Positions 1-6,207 of a stretch of DNA of 6,216 nucleotides are shown here, one piece after another (position 1 is the stretch's first letter; each line of letters opens with the position of its first letter). The DNA is taken from contig JAXDLK010000274.1 in assembly GCA_034666665.1 (NCBI GenBank), forward strand, positions 1 through 6,216, read 5' to 3'. This DNA is from JAXDLK01 sp034666665. GTDB lineage: Bacteria > Desulfobacterota > Binatia > JACPRU01. The notes below the pieces were generated by a model. The model was not told the DNA's origin. It was given only the letters and a program-made list of their open reading frames with translations, and searched no databases. A program made the position numbers and the translations under genes.

Positions 1-545
1 GCCGCGTAGTTGATCTGCGTGCGGATGATGAACTTGCGGAGCTTGATGTCCGACGACGCCTCGTCCTGCGCCGTCTCGACCAGATCGACGGTCGTGAAGT
101 AGGGCGACGTCGACAGCGCGCGCAGGAATTCGGCGATCGTCTGGTTGTCGATCGCCTTGCCGATCAGCGTCGCCGAGCCCGCGGTCTCCGTCAGCTCCGT
201 GATCCACAGCCGATCCGGCGTCGCGCGGCTGAGGTCGTTCATCACGCCGACGGGACCGACTCGCTTCTGCACGAGGTCCGAGATCACTTTGAGCTTCGCG
301 TCGAGGTCCTTGCTCTTCTGCTCGAGCGTCGCGACCTCCTTCATCTGATTGTTGAGCTTGCCGAGACGGGCTTCCTCGGTGGCGATCTCCTGGTCGAGCG
401 CGCCGATCCGGGCCGACTGGCTGAAGCGGACGACACCGAAGACGACGAGCTCGAGCACCAGCAGGAGGGCGAGAAGCGAGAGCTCCTGGCGGCGGCTGTC
501 CGCCTGCTCCTTCTCCTTCGTCGGGAGGAGATTGATGCGGATCAT
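1..545 (-). CDS. pilN: Type IV pilus assembly protein PilN (3' end beyond window)
   Basis: PilN is an inner-membrane protein of the type IV pilus alignment complex. Its short cytoplasmic tail docks into PilM and its periplasmic domain pairs with PilO. I translated this frame by hand: it is open from the ATG at 545-543 to the left edge, giving 181 complete codons. The protein starts with MIRINLLP, the conserved PilN tail known to bind PilM. A charged stretch follows (residues 9-20), then one hydrophobic segment (about 22-41, LLALLLVLELVVFGVV), then a coiled-coil-like region (about 43-92, rich in Glu, Lys, Leu and Gln), then an alpha/beta periplasmic domain with the PilN-like segment DRLWITEL near residues 111-118. 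Family members are usually somewhat under or around 200 residues, so probably only a few are missing. The start overlaps the pilM stop as ATGA, which implies translational coupling. Identification is firm; only the C-terminus is unseen. Confidence 0.93.
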   Translation of the reverse strand, partial: MIRINLLPTKEKEQADSRRQELSLLALLLVLELVVFGVVRFSQSARIGALDQEIATEEARLGKLNNQMKEVATLEQKSKDLDAKLKVISDLVQKRVGPVGVMNDLSRATPDRLWITELTETAGSATLIGKAIDNQTIAEFLRALSTSPYFTTVDLVETAQDEASSDIKLRKFIIRTQINYA

Positions 546-1627
546 TTGTCACCCGGCCGGCGCGTGGCGAGGCCGACCGCGATCGCGTACGAGGGCGCAT
601 CCTTCATGAGCCCTTCGCGGTCGCGAACGCTCACGTCGACCCGCTCGAACGGGCTGGCCAGCTGGACCGGCATCTCGAGCCGCTCGTGGAGCAGCGTGAC
701 GAGGCCGGGCACGTGCGCCGCACCGCCGCTCACGTACACGGCGCTGATCGTCTCGTCGGTGGCCGCGGTCCAGAAGAAGCTGAGCGCCCGGTGGATCTCG
801 TCGGCGATGAACTCCTTGACCGGCTGGAGGAGCGGATCGATCTCGGCGAGCGGATGATCGCTCGTACCGCCGAGCTTGATCGTTTCCGCCTCGACGTAGG
901 AGACGCCGAGGTTTCGCACCAGCGTGTCGTTGAACTCCTTGCCACCGACCGGCACGTCGCCGGTGAACGTCGAGCGGCTGCCTCGCAGGATGTTGATCGA
1001 CGAATAGCGCGCGCCGATGTTCACCAGCGCGACGATCTCGTTCCCTGGCGGCGAATAGTTCGCCTCGAACATGTTCTCGAGCGCGAAGTAGTCGACGTCG
1101 ACGACCGCGGGCTCGAGGCCCGCCATGCGGATCGCCGAGGTGTAGCTGTTGATGATCTCTTTCTTCACCGCGACCAGCAGCACCTCGACCTGATTGTCAC
1201 GCTCGATCACGTCGACGATCTGGAAATCGAGGTTCACGTTCTCGAGGTTCTCGGGGATGAAGTTGCCGGCCTCGAAGAGCACCGAGTTCTCGAGCTCGCC
1301 CGGCTCCTGGTGCGGCAGCTGGATCTTCTTGATGATGACGGCAGGACCCGGAACCGCAGTGATGACCTGCTTCGCCTTCGCGCCGGACTCGGCGACGAGG
1401 GTGCGGATCACCGCGGCGACCTGGTCCGGCTCCTGGATCATGTTGTTCTGCACCGCCGAGGGGGCGAGCGGGTGGGAGCCGAATGCACGGATCCGCGGCC
1501 GGTCCGCGGGACCGTCGATCTCGAGCAGCTTGACGGCGCTCGAGCCGATGTCGAGGCTCAGAAGACGCCCGTCCGTGCGGAAGAGGTTGGTGACCCGAAG
1601 GTTGAGGATATTGGACAGTGCGCTCAA
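542..1627 (-). CDS. pilM: Type IV pilus assembly ATPase PilM
   Basis: PilM is an actin/FtsA-like cytoplasmic protein that binds ATP and the N-terminal tail of PilN, linking the pilus motor to the inner-membrane PilN/PilO platform. The 361-residue length is normal for the family. Visible motifs are the first phosphate-binding loop LSLDIGSSAVKLLE (about 23-36, with Asp26 and Gly28), a second loop LVNIGA (201-206), the adenosine-binding segment YVSGGAAHVPG (298-308), and a typical C-terminus (APSYAIAVGLA, 344-354). The start is TTG at 1627-1625. No ATG or GTG lies in frame between the upstream TGA (about 30 codons higher) and the DIGSS motif, so TTG is the only common start that keeps the 22-residue leader. 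No clear Shine-Dalgarno sequence precedes it. Asn203 stands where many PilM proteins have Asp in the second phosphate loop. As the first gene of the unit, it is probably transcribed from the divergent region at 1628-1851. Confidence 0.95.
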   Translation of the reverse strand: MSALSNILNLRVTNLFRTDGRLLSLDIGSSAVKLLEIDGPADRPRIRAFGSHPLAPSAVQNNMIQEPDQVAAVIRTLVAESGAKAKQVITAVPGPAVIIKKIQLPHQEPGELENSVLFEAGNFIPENLENVNLDFQIVDVIERDNQVEVLLVAVKKEIINSYTSAIRMAGLEPAVVDVDYFALENMFEANYSPPGNEIVALVNIGARYSSINILRGSRSTFTGDVPVGGKEFNDTLVRNLGVSYVEAETIKLGGTSDHPLAEIDPLLQPVKEFIADEIHRALSFFWTAATDETISAVYVSGGAAHVPGLVTLLHERLEMPVQLASPFERVDVSVRDREGLMKDAPSYAIAVGLATRRPGDK

Positions 1628-1851
1628 AAGGGTGGCTCGGGTCGCGTCAGAAGCCGCCCGCCGAAGGGCACGCGGGCGTCGCGAAACTCGTTGTCACGTG
1701 AATTTGAATACCATAGTGAAGAAAAGCGGCGCAACTTTAACGCTTCTTTTTCGCCCCAGCCGCTCACATGCGTTCTCCCGACTCGTCCTCCGCCGCCACT
1801 CGAAGTCGGACCCGGAGCGCGTCCCCTTCGCGTACTGAGCACTGACGGCGA
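1628..1851. promoter_or_regulatory. Divergent intergenic promoter region between pilM and the yihY-like gene
   Basis: This 224-base gap separates two diverging genes and holds no credible gene. A clearly AT-richer island lies at about 1688-1755 in otherwise very GC-rich DNA, as expected for promoters. Weak sigma70-like candidates overlap there. On the minus strand, TTGCGC (1734-1729) is followed after 18 bases by TATTCA (1710-1705), pointing to pilM. On the plus strand, TTGTCA (1691-1696) is followed after 17 bases by TAGTGA (1714-1719), pointing to the yihY-like gene. An 8-base perfect palindrome, TCACGTGA, sits at 1694-1701 inside both and could be an operator. The boxes match the consensus poorly and the dominant sigma factors of this organism are unknown. 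The location is plausible; the exact boxes are guesses. Confidence 0.35.
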
Positions 1852-3204
1852 ATGGACGTGACCCTCGCACGGCTCGAGGAATCGCCCCCGGCGAAGTTCC
1901 TGCTGCGGATCGCGCGCGACTTCGGCCGGCACCGCGGGCCGGTGCGTGCCGCCTCCCTCTCCTACACGACTCTGCTCGCGCTCGTGCCGCTGCTCGCGCT
2001 CGTGCTCAGCATCTCGAAGGGTGTGCTGCACGAGCAGAGCCCGCAGGCGTTCTCCGATATGATCGACCGCTTCGTCACCTACGCGGTGCCGCAGCTCCGC
2101 TATCTGTCGGAAGACGACGCCGCGTCCGCCCGCGAGGACGTCTTCGCACGCATTCAGGAGTCGATCGAGCGCATCAATGCCGGCGCGCTCGGCGTGTTCG
2201 GCGCGCTCAGCCTGGTGATGGTCGGGATCACCCTGCTCTCCGCGGTCGAGTACGCGCTGAACGACGTCTTCGGCGTCACGCAGGGGCGGAGCTTCGCACA
2301 GCGCGTCGTCTACTACTGGGCGGGCGTGACGCTCGGACCGATCCTGATTCTCTTCGCGCTCGGCCTCACCGGCTCCGGCGTCGTCGCCGAGGTTCTCGGC
2401 CGGATTCCGGGCGGGTTCGCTCCTGCCATCTTCTGGTTCGTGCTGCCGTTCGCGGTCCTCGGCACCGCCTTCACCCTGCTCTACTGGACGCTGCCGAATA
2501 CCCCCGTGCCGTTCCGCGCTGCGCTCTGGGGCGGCCTCACTGCGGGCACCCTCTTCCAGACGAACAACCTGCTGAGCGCGCTCTACCTCTCGCAGGTGGT
2601 CGGCTACAGCAAGGTCTACGGCAGCCTCGGGGCGATTCCCGTGCTGATGGTCGGCCTCTATCTCTCGTGGACGATCGTGCTGCTCGGCGCCGAGGTGGCG
2701 CAGGCGGTGGCGACCCCCCGGACACAAGCCACCGACGACCCGCCCCCGGAAGGGTTCGAAGGGCGCGCGCGGCTCGCGCTCGAGTGCGCTCGCCTGGCCG
2801 CGGCCGCGTACCTCGCCGGCCGCGGCGGCGCGTCACCGATCGAGATCGCGGAATCGCTGGGTGTGCCGCTCGGATGGGTGAACGCCGCGGTCTCCGCGCT
2901 CCGGGATGGCGGCATCCTGGTGGCCGCCGAATCCGCCGAGGATCGCGGCAGCGTGCTCCCGGCACGTCCGCCCGAGGCGATCTCGGCGCTCGAGGTGCTC
3001 GATGCGCTCCGCCGCCCGCCGGGCGAGCGCCCCGCCCCGCCGGCGCCGAGCGCGGAGATCACCGAGTTCTTCGCCCGGCTGCATCGTGCCGAGCGCGAGG
3101 CACTCGAGGGCGTGACGCTCGCGGCTCTCGCCGACGGCTGCCCGCCTCCCGCGGTCGAGCCCTTGCGCCGCCTCCGCGAACGCCCACAATCGCCGTCGCC
3201 TTGA
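1852..3204 (+). CDS. YihY/BrkB-family inner-membrane protein with C-terminal cytoplasmic winged-helix-like extension
   Basis: This 450-residue protein belongs to the YihY/virulence factor BrkB family (UPF0761), integral inner-membrane proteins of uncertain biochemical role linked to envelope integrity. Residues 1-290 form the membrane core. It begins with RAASLSYTTLLALVPLLAL (32-50), the family's first helix, followed by hydrophobic segments at about 112-135, 153-178, 189-211, 223-245 and 255-285. The last includes the signature YGSLGAIPVLMVGLYLSW (256-273). Residues 300-450 are soluble. Positions 305-360 (ALECARLAAAAYL, then IEIAESLGVPLGWVNAAVSALRDGGIL) look like a winged helix-turn-helix of the Rrf2/MarR kind, followed by a Pro-rich linker and a short helical tail. 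ATG at 1852 is chosen because an in-frame TGA lies at 1843-1845 just upstream. The Shine-Dalgarno is weak. The stop TGA overlaps the TTG of the next gene, so the two are probably co-translated. Family assignment is strong; the function of the extension is inferred only. Confidence 0.9.
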   Translation: MDVTLARLEESPPAKFLLRIARDFGRHRGPVRAASLSYTTLLALVPLLALVLSISKGVLHEQSPQAFSDMIDRFVTYAVPQLRYLSEDDAASAREDVFARIQESIERINAGALGVFGALSLVMVGITLLSAVEYALNDVFGVTQGRSFAQRVVYYWAGVTLGPILILFALGLTGSGVVAEVLGRIPGGFAPAIFWFVLPFAVLGTAFTLLYWTLPNTPVPFRAALWGGLTAGTLFQTNNLLSALYLSQVVGYSKVYGSLGAIPVLMVGLYLSWTIVLLGAEVAQAVATPRTQATDDPPPEGFEGRARLALECARLAAAAYLAGRGGASPIEIAESLGVPLGWVNAAVSALRDGGILVAAESAEDRGSVLPARPPEAISALEVLDALRRPPGERPAPPAPSAEITEFFARLHRAEREALEGVTLAALADGCPPPAVEPLRRLRERPQSPSP

Positions 3205-5246
3205 AGCCCCTCCCTCGCCTTCCGTCGGCTCGAGCCTCTTTCCGGCGGACGGCCGAGATCCATCTCTCACCCATCAAGGAGATGGAGCTCCGCGCCGCGC
3301 GTCTTCCCGACGTGGTGTCGCTCGCCCAGGGCATCCCGAGCTTCGACACGCCGGAGCCGATCCGCGATTACGTTCGCGAGAAGATCGCCGCCGGCGACTG
3401 CAGCCGCTATTCGCTGACCCCGGGTCTGCCGAAGCTCCGCGAGCTGATCGCGGAGAGTCTCCGCCGGGACGGCATGTCGTACGACCCGGAGACCGAGATC
3501 ATCGTCTCCTGCGGTGCGATCGAGGCGATCTCGGCGACACTGCTGGCGGCGATCGAGCCCGGGCAGGAGGTGGTGCTGCCGTCCCCGACCTACGCCTCCT
3601 ATCCCGAGGTCATCCGCATGGCCGGCGGCGTTCCGCGCTTCGTACCGCTCGTCGAGGAGCAGAACTTCGACCTCGATCCCGAGGCGATCGCGCGAGCCGT
3701 GACCCGCCGTACCGCCGCGATCCTGTTCGGCAACCCGAACAACCCGACGGGTACGGTGTACTCGCGCGCGCAGATCGAGCGCGTGGCGGCGATCGCGGAG
3801 GAGAACGGCTGCCTGCTGATCACCGACGAGGTCTACAAGGACTTTCTCTACAACGACGCGGAGCTCTTCACGCCGGCGCGCATCGATGGCCTTCGCTCCC
3901 GCGTGGTGCGCATCTTTTCCTTCTCGAAGGCCTACGGAATGACGGGCTGGCGCGTGGGCTTCCTGCATTCCGACGCGGCGAACGTGCGCGAGATCCTGAA
4001 GATCCACGACGCGCTCGTCACCTGCGCGCCGGTGGCGTCCCAGTACGCCGCGATCGCGGCGCTCGAGCTCGGCGATCGCACGATCGAGGAATTCCGTCTC
4101 GAGTTCCGCCGGCGCCGCGATCGCACGCTCGGACACCTCGACCGCCTGTCGCACGTCTTCGATTACCAGAAGCCGAACGCCTCGTACTTCGTCTTCCCCC
4201 GGGTCAAGGACACGGTGCCGCTGGCGCGCGACTCCCGCGCGCTCGCGATCGACCTGCTCGAGCGGGGTCGGGTCGCCCTGGTGCCCGGAGTCGCGTTCGG
4301 CCCGACCGGAGAAGCGCACCTGCGGGTATCCTTCAGCCGGCGGACCGAGGACCTCGACCTGGCCTTCGAGCGGATCGGGGACTACTTCGATCGGGCCTGG
4401 CGAAGCGGCCTCGGCGCCGATCACCGGGCGCGGGACCTTCCGTCGACGTCGGAGCCGCCGAGGAAACCCCCGCGGGCACACCACGGAACCGCACGCCTTC
4501 GCACCGCCGGCATCCGCGTCCTCCAGCTGCTGTCGCGGAGATACCTCGCTCGCGTCCGCCCGCGGTGCGTCGCGATCGCCGGTCTCGGCGGCAAGACGGT
4601 CATGAAGCGGTGGCTCCGCGAGATGCTGGAACCCGTGCGGCGTGTCCGTGCGAACCCGCGCTCCTACAACACCGAGGTCGGCCTGCCGCTCGCGGTCCTC
4701 GGCACCGAGATCGAGGGCCGTGGAGTACGCGCGGCCGTCGAGGCCGTCGCGCGCGCGACGGTGCATGGTCTCTTCTCCCGCGAGCCCGTCGACGTGCTGA
4801 TCCTCGAAATGGGCCTGCGGAGAGCCGGCGACGCGCGGGCCCTTCTCGGCTCCGTCCTTCCGGACGTGCTGGTGCTCACGCCGATCGCACCGAGCTTCAC
4901 CGGCGACGTCTCGTTCCTTCGCACGATCGAGACCGAGGTGGCGACCCTCGCGCGCGAGGTCGCCGGCCGCGGCGGCGCGGTGGTCGCCTGTCGGGACGAC
5001 GCACGCGTGGTGGCTGCGATCGAAGGCGTCCCCAGGGTCACGACGTTCGGACGCGAGCAGGTGCGGATCGACGGCAGCGGCCGCTTCGCACTCGAGTCCG
5101 GCGGCGCCACCTACGACGTCGGGCTCGACGCCGTCGGCGACAGCTCGTTCTACGCGCTCCTCGCCGGGGTCGAGGTGGCGCGTCTCCTCGGCGTCGAAGA
5201 CGCCGCGTTGCGGCGGTTCCTGACGGGGGGACGTTTCACACATTGA
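3201..5246 (+). CDS. Fusion of PLP-dependent class I/II aminotransferase and truncated Mur-ligase-like (MurF-type) domain
   Basis: This 681-residue protein has two parts. Residues 1-397 are a fold-type I aminotransferase of the aspartate aminotransferase-like group. It shows SLAQGIPSFDTPEP near the N-terminus, NPNNPTG (178-184, with Asn181), ITDEVY (Asp209, Tyr212), SFSKAYGMTGWR with the PLP Lys243, and substrate-carboxylate Arg375 in HLRVSFSR. All catalytic residues are present; the substrate cannot be told. A linker rich in Pro and Arg spans about 398-435. Residues 436-681 resemble the MurF ATP-binding central domain: AIAGLGGKT (P-loop, Lys465), SYNTEVGLPLAVL (488-500), ILEMG (Glu536) and PDVLVLTPIAPSFTGD. 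The N-terminal UDP-binding and C-terminal Mur domains are absent. The start is TTG at 3201, overlapping the previous stop (TTGA); ATG at 3282 would cut into the conserved N-terminus. There is no ATG, GTG or TTG in frame from 4380 to the P-loop at 4581, so the second part is not a separate gene. The final residues are encoded inside an inverted-repeat element. Confidence 0.85.
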   Translation: MKPLPRLPSARASFRRTAEIHLSPIKEMELRAARLPDVVSLAQGIPSFDTPEPIRDYVREKIAAGDCSRYSLTPGLPKLRELIAESLRRDGMSYDPETEIIVSCGAIEAISATLLAAIEPGQEVVLPSPTYASYPEVIRMAGGVPRFVPLVEEQNFDLDPEAIARAVTRRTAAILFGNPNNPTGTVYSRAQIERVAAIAEENGCLLITDEVYKDFLYNDAELFTPARIDGLRSRVVRIFSFSKAYGMTGWRVGFLHSDAANVREILKIHDALVTCAPVASQYAAIAALELGDRTIEEFRLEFRRRRDRTLGHLDRLSHVFDYQKPNASYFVFPRVKDTVPLARDSRALAIDLLERGRVALVPGVAFGPTGEAHLRVSFSRRTEDLDLAFERIGDYFDRAWRSGLGADHRARDLPSTSEPPRKPPRAHHGTARLRTAGIRVLQLLSRRYLARVRPRCVAIAGLGGKTVMKRWLREMLEPVRRVRANPRSYNTEVGLPLAVLGTEIEGRGVRAAVEAVARATVHGLFSREPVDVLILEMGLRRAGDARALLGSVLPDVLVLTPIAPSFTGDVSFLRTIETEVATLAREVAGRGGAVVACRDDARVVAAIEGVPRVTTFGREQVRIDGSGRFALESGGATYDVGLDAVGDSSFYALLAGVEVARLLGVEDAALRRFLTGGRFTH

Positions 5247-5310
5247 GCGCATTTGCTGCGCCGGCTTGGGTCTGCCGTCCGCGAATGTGCGCAATGTGTG
5301 AAACGTCCCC
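5227..5310. repeat. 84-bp inverted-repeat element (MITE- or REP-like) between convergent genes
   Basis: The arms at 5227-5245 and 5292-5310 are a perfect 19-base inverted repeat beginning GGGGACGTTTCACACATTG. Pairing extends inward to 5256/5281 with one A/G mismatch and two G-T pairs, making a stem of about 30 positions around a 24-base loop (5257-5280). GACG occurs on both sides (5222-5225 and 5311-5314), possibly a 4-base target duplication with one extra G on the left. The element contains the TGA stop (5244-5246) and last codons of the aminotransferase/Mur-like gene and ends 5 bases before the stop of the convergent crotonase gene. As RNA it would fold into a strong hairpin that could stop or stabilise transcripts from both sides, though no T-run follows for a standard intrinsic terminator. 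Its form suits a small non-autonomous transposable element or a REP-type palindrome. The inverted repeat is certain; its class is inferred. Confidence 0.85.
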
Positions 5311-5314
5311 GACG

Positions 5315-6088
5315 CTAGCTTCCTTTGAACGCGGGCCGCCGCTTCTCCCGCATCGCCGCCACCCCTTCGACCACGTCCTCGCTCGCGGTGATCTCCGCGA
5401 TCGCGCGGTCGAGGTCCTCGTGCTCGATTTGGCGGAAGCGGTTGCCGCGCTCGATCGCTCGCTTGAAGTACCGGAGCGACAGCGGCGCGTTCGCGGCGAT
5501 GGTCGCGGCGAGCGACATCGCGGCGCTCTCGAGCTCGTCCGGCGGCACCAGACGGTTCACCATGCGGAGCGCGAGCGCCCGCTCGCCGTCGAGCTTTTCG
5601 CCGGTGTAGAGGAGCTCGCGGGTGTGGGCGGTGCCGATCGCGTCGAGGAGCTTCTGCACGAGCGGCAGCGGGATCGCGAGACCGAGCTTGGCGAGCGGCA
5701 TCGAGAAGCGGACGTCGGTGGCGGCGACACGCAGATCGCAGTGGAGCGCGAGCTCGCAGCCGCCGGCGATCGCGTCGCCCTGAACCATGGCGATCGTCGG
5801 CTGCGGCAGCCGCTCGACGACGCCGAAGACGTCCTCGAGGTCGGTGAGCGCGACCGCGCCGGTGCGCGCGCGAGCCTCGGCCATCTCGGCGAGATCGAGG
5901 CCGGTGCAGAAGGCCTTGCCGTTGCCGCGCAGCACCATCACGCGGACGGCGGGATCCGCGCCGATCGCCTGCATCGTCTCGAGCAGGCGCACCAGCATCG
6001 TCGAGCTGAGCGCGTTCCGCTTCTCGGGGCGATTCAGCGTCACGACCGCGATCGGGCCGACGTGGGAGATCTGCACCTCTTCGCTCAT
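5315..6088 (-). CDS. Enoyl-CoA hydratase/isomerase-family (crotonase-fold) protein
   Basis: This is a 257-residue crotonase-superfamily protein of the usual length for soluble enoyl-CoA hydratase-like enzymes, which act on acyl-CoA thioesters in fatty-acid or related degradation. The N-terminus has the family strand IAVVTLNRPEKRNAL (13-27). The oxyanion-hole segments are KAFCTGLDL (58-66) and GDAIAGGCELALHCDLR (104-120). Glu112 matches the first catalytic Glu of rat mitochondrial hydratase (Glu144), but the second (Glu164, usually in a PE pair) is replaced by Leu132 in FSMPLAKLG. The usual PGAGG loop is IPLPLVQKL. Standard syn-hydration is therefore doubtful; an isomerase, hydrolase or other crotonase reaction is possible. 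The C-terminus (MREKRRPAFKGS) is typical. ATG at 6088-6086 is supported by GAGG at 6099-6096, seven bases upstream. It converges on the aminotransferase/Mur-like gene with the hairpin element between. Family is certain; substrate is unknown. Confidence 0.93.
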   Translation of the reverse strand: MSEEVQISHVGPIAVVTLNRPEKRNALSSTMLVRLLETMQAIGADPAVRVMVLRGNGKAFCTGLDLAEMAEARARTGAVALTDLEDVFGVVERLPQPTIAMVQGDAIAGGCELALHCDLRVAATDVRFSMPLAKLGLAIPLPLVQKLLDAIGTAHTRELLYTGEKLDGERALALRMVNRLVPPDELESAAMSLAATIAANAPLSLRYFKRAIERGNRFRQIEHEDLDRAIAEITASEDVVEGVAAMREKRRPAFKGS

Positions 6089-6207
6089 CGCCCTACCTCA
6101 GCGCGGCCCGCACGGCCGCAACTGAATCGCCTCTCCCCCGGGGCGGAGAGGCCGACGGCGCAGCCGGCGGGTGAGGGGGAGTTGGTCGTGAACTGTTCGC
6201 GTCGCAT
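6085..6207 (-). CDS. Possible 40-codon upstream reading frame; doubtful
   Basis: A short frame starts at ATG 6207-6205, preceded by GGAGG four bases upstream, and ends with a TGA that overlaps the ATG of the crotonase gene as ATGA. These are real translation-like signals and could make it a leader ORF coupled to the downstream gene, or the 3' end of a gene entering from the right, since the frame stays open to the window edge. Against this, most of its codons lie in the palindromic intergenic repeat at 6130-6181, and the peptide (rich in Arg, Gly, Ser and Pro) resembles no family I know. I consider it more likely non-coding. Confidence 0.15.
   Translation of the reverse strand: MRREQFTTNSPSPAGCAVGLSAPGERRFSCGRAGRAEVGR
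6130..6181. repeat. GC-rich palindromic intergenic repeat
   Basis: CCTCTCC (6130-6136) pairs with GGAGAGG (6145-6151) around an 8-base loop. A second pairing of CTCCCCC (6133-6139) with GGGGGAG (6175-6181) competes with it, and GCCG (6151-6154) pairs with CGGC (6165-6168). The pattern of a CCTCTCCCC start, a GCCGGCGGG core and a GGTGAGGGGGAG end resembles short repeats scattered between genes in many GC-rich proteobacterial genomes. It lies in the leader of the crotonase gene, 42 bases upstream of its start, and might affect transcript folding. Copy number cannot be seen from one window. Confidence 0.55.

Noticed and set aside
686..1861. Long open frame on the plus strand opposite pilM
   Set aside because: It is antisense to a clear pilM; the product is a low-diversity Arg/Asp/Glu/Leu-rich string typical of shadow frames in high-GC DNA.
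1624..2727. Long open frame on the minus strand opposite the yihY-like gene
   Set aside because: It is a shadow of a recognisable membrane protein; the translation is Arg/Glu/His-rich with no family features.
2667..3200. Longer N-terminal form of the aminotransferase frame starting at 2667
   Set aside because: This stretch lies inside the yihY-like gene in another frame and translates to Arg/Pro-rich noise; the aminotransferase similarity starts just after 3201.
3267..5294. 675-codon open frame on the minus strand opposite the fusion gene
   Set aside because: The plus strand has unmistakable aminotransferase motifs; the reverse product is an Arg/Asp/Val-rich shadow with no domain.
5227..5310. 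Integron attC site
   Set aside because: The ends do not match the RYYYAAC and GTTRRRY core sites, and the stem has only one mismatch rather than the characteristic extrahelical bases.
5227..5310. Standard Rho-independent terminator
   Set aside because: The hairpin is strong, but neither side is followed by a T-run; it might still stop transcription, so it is recorded as a repeat element.
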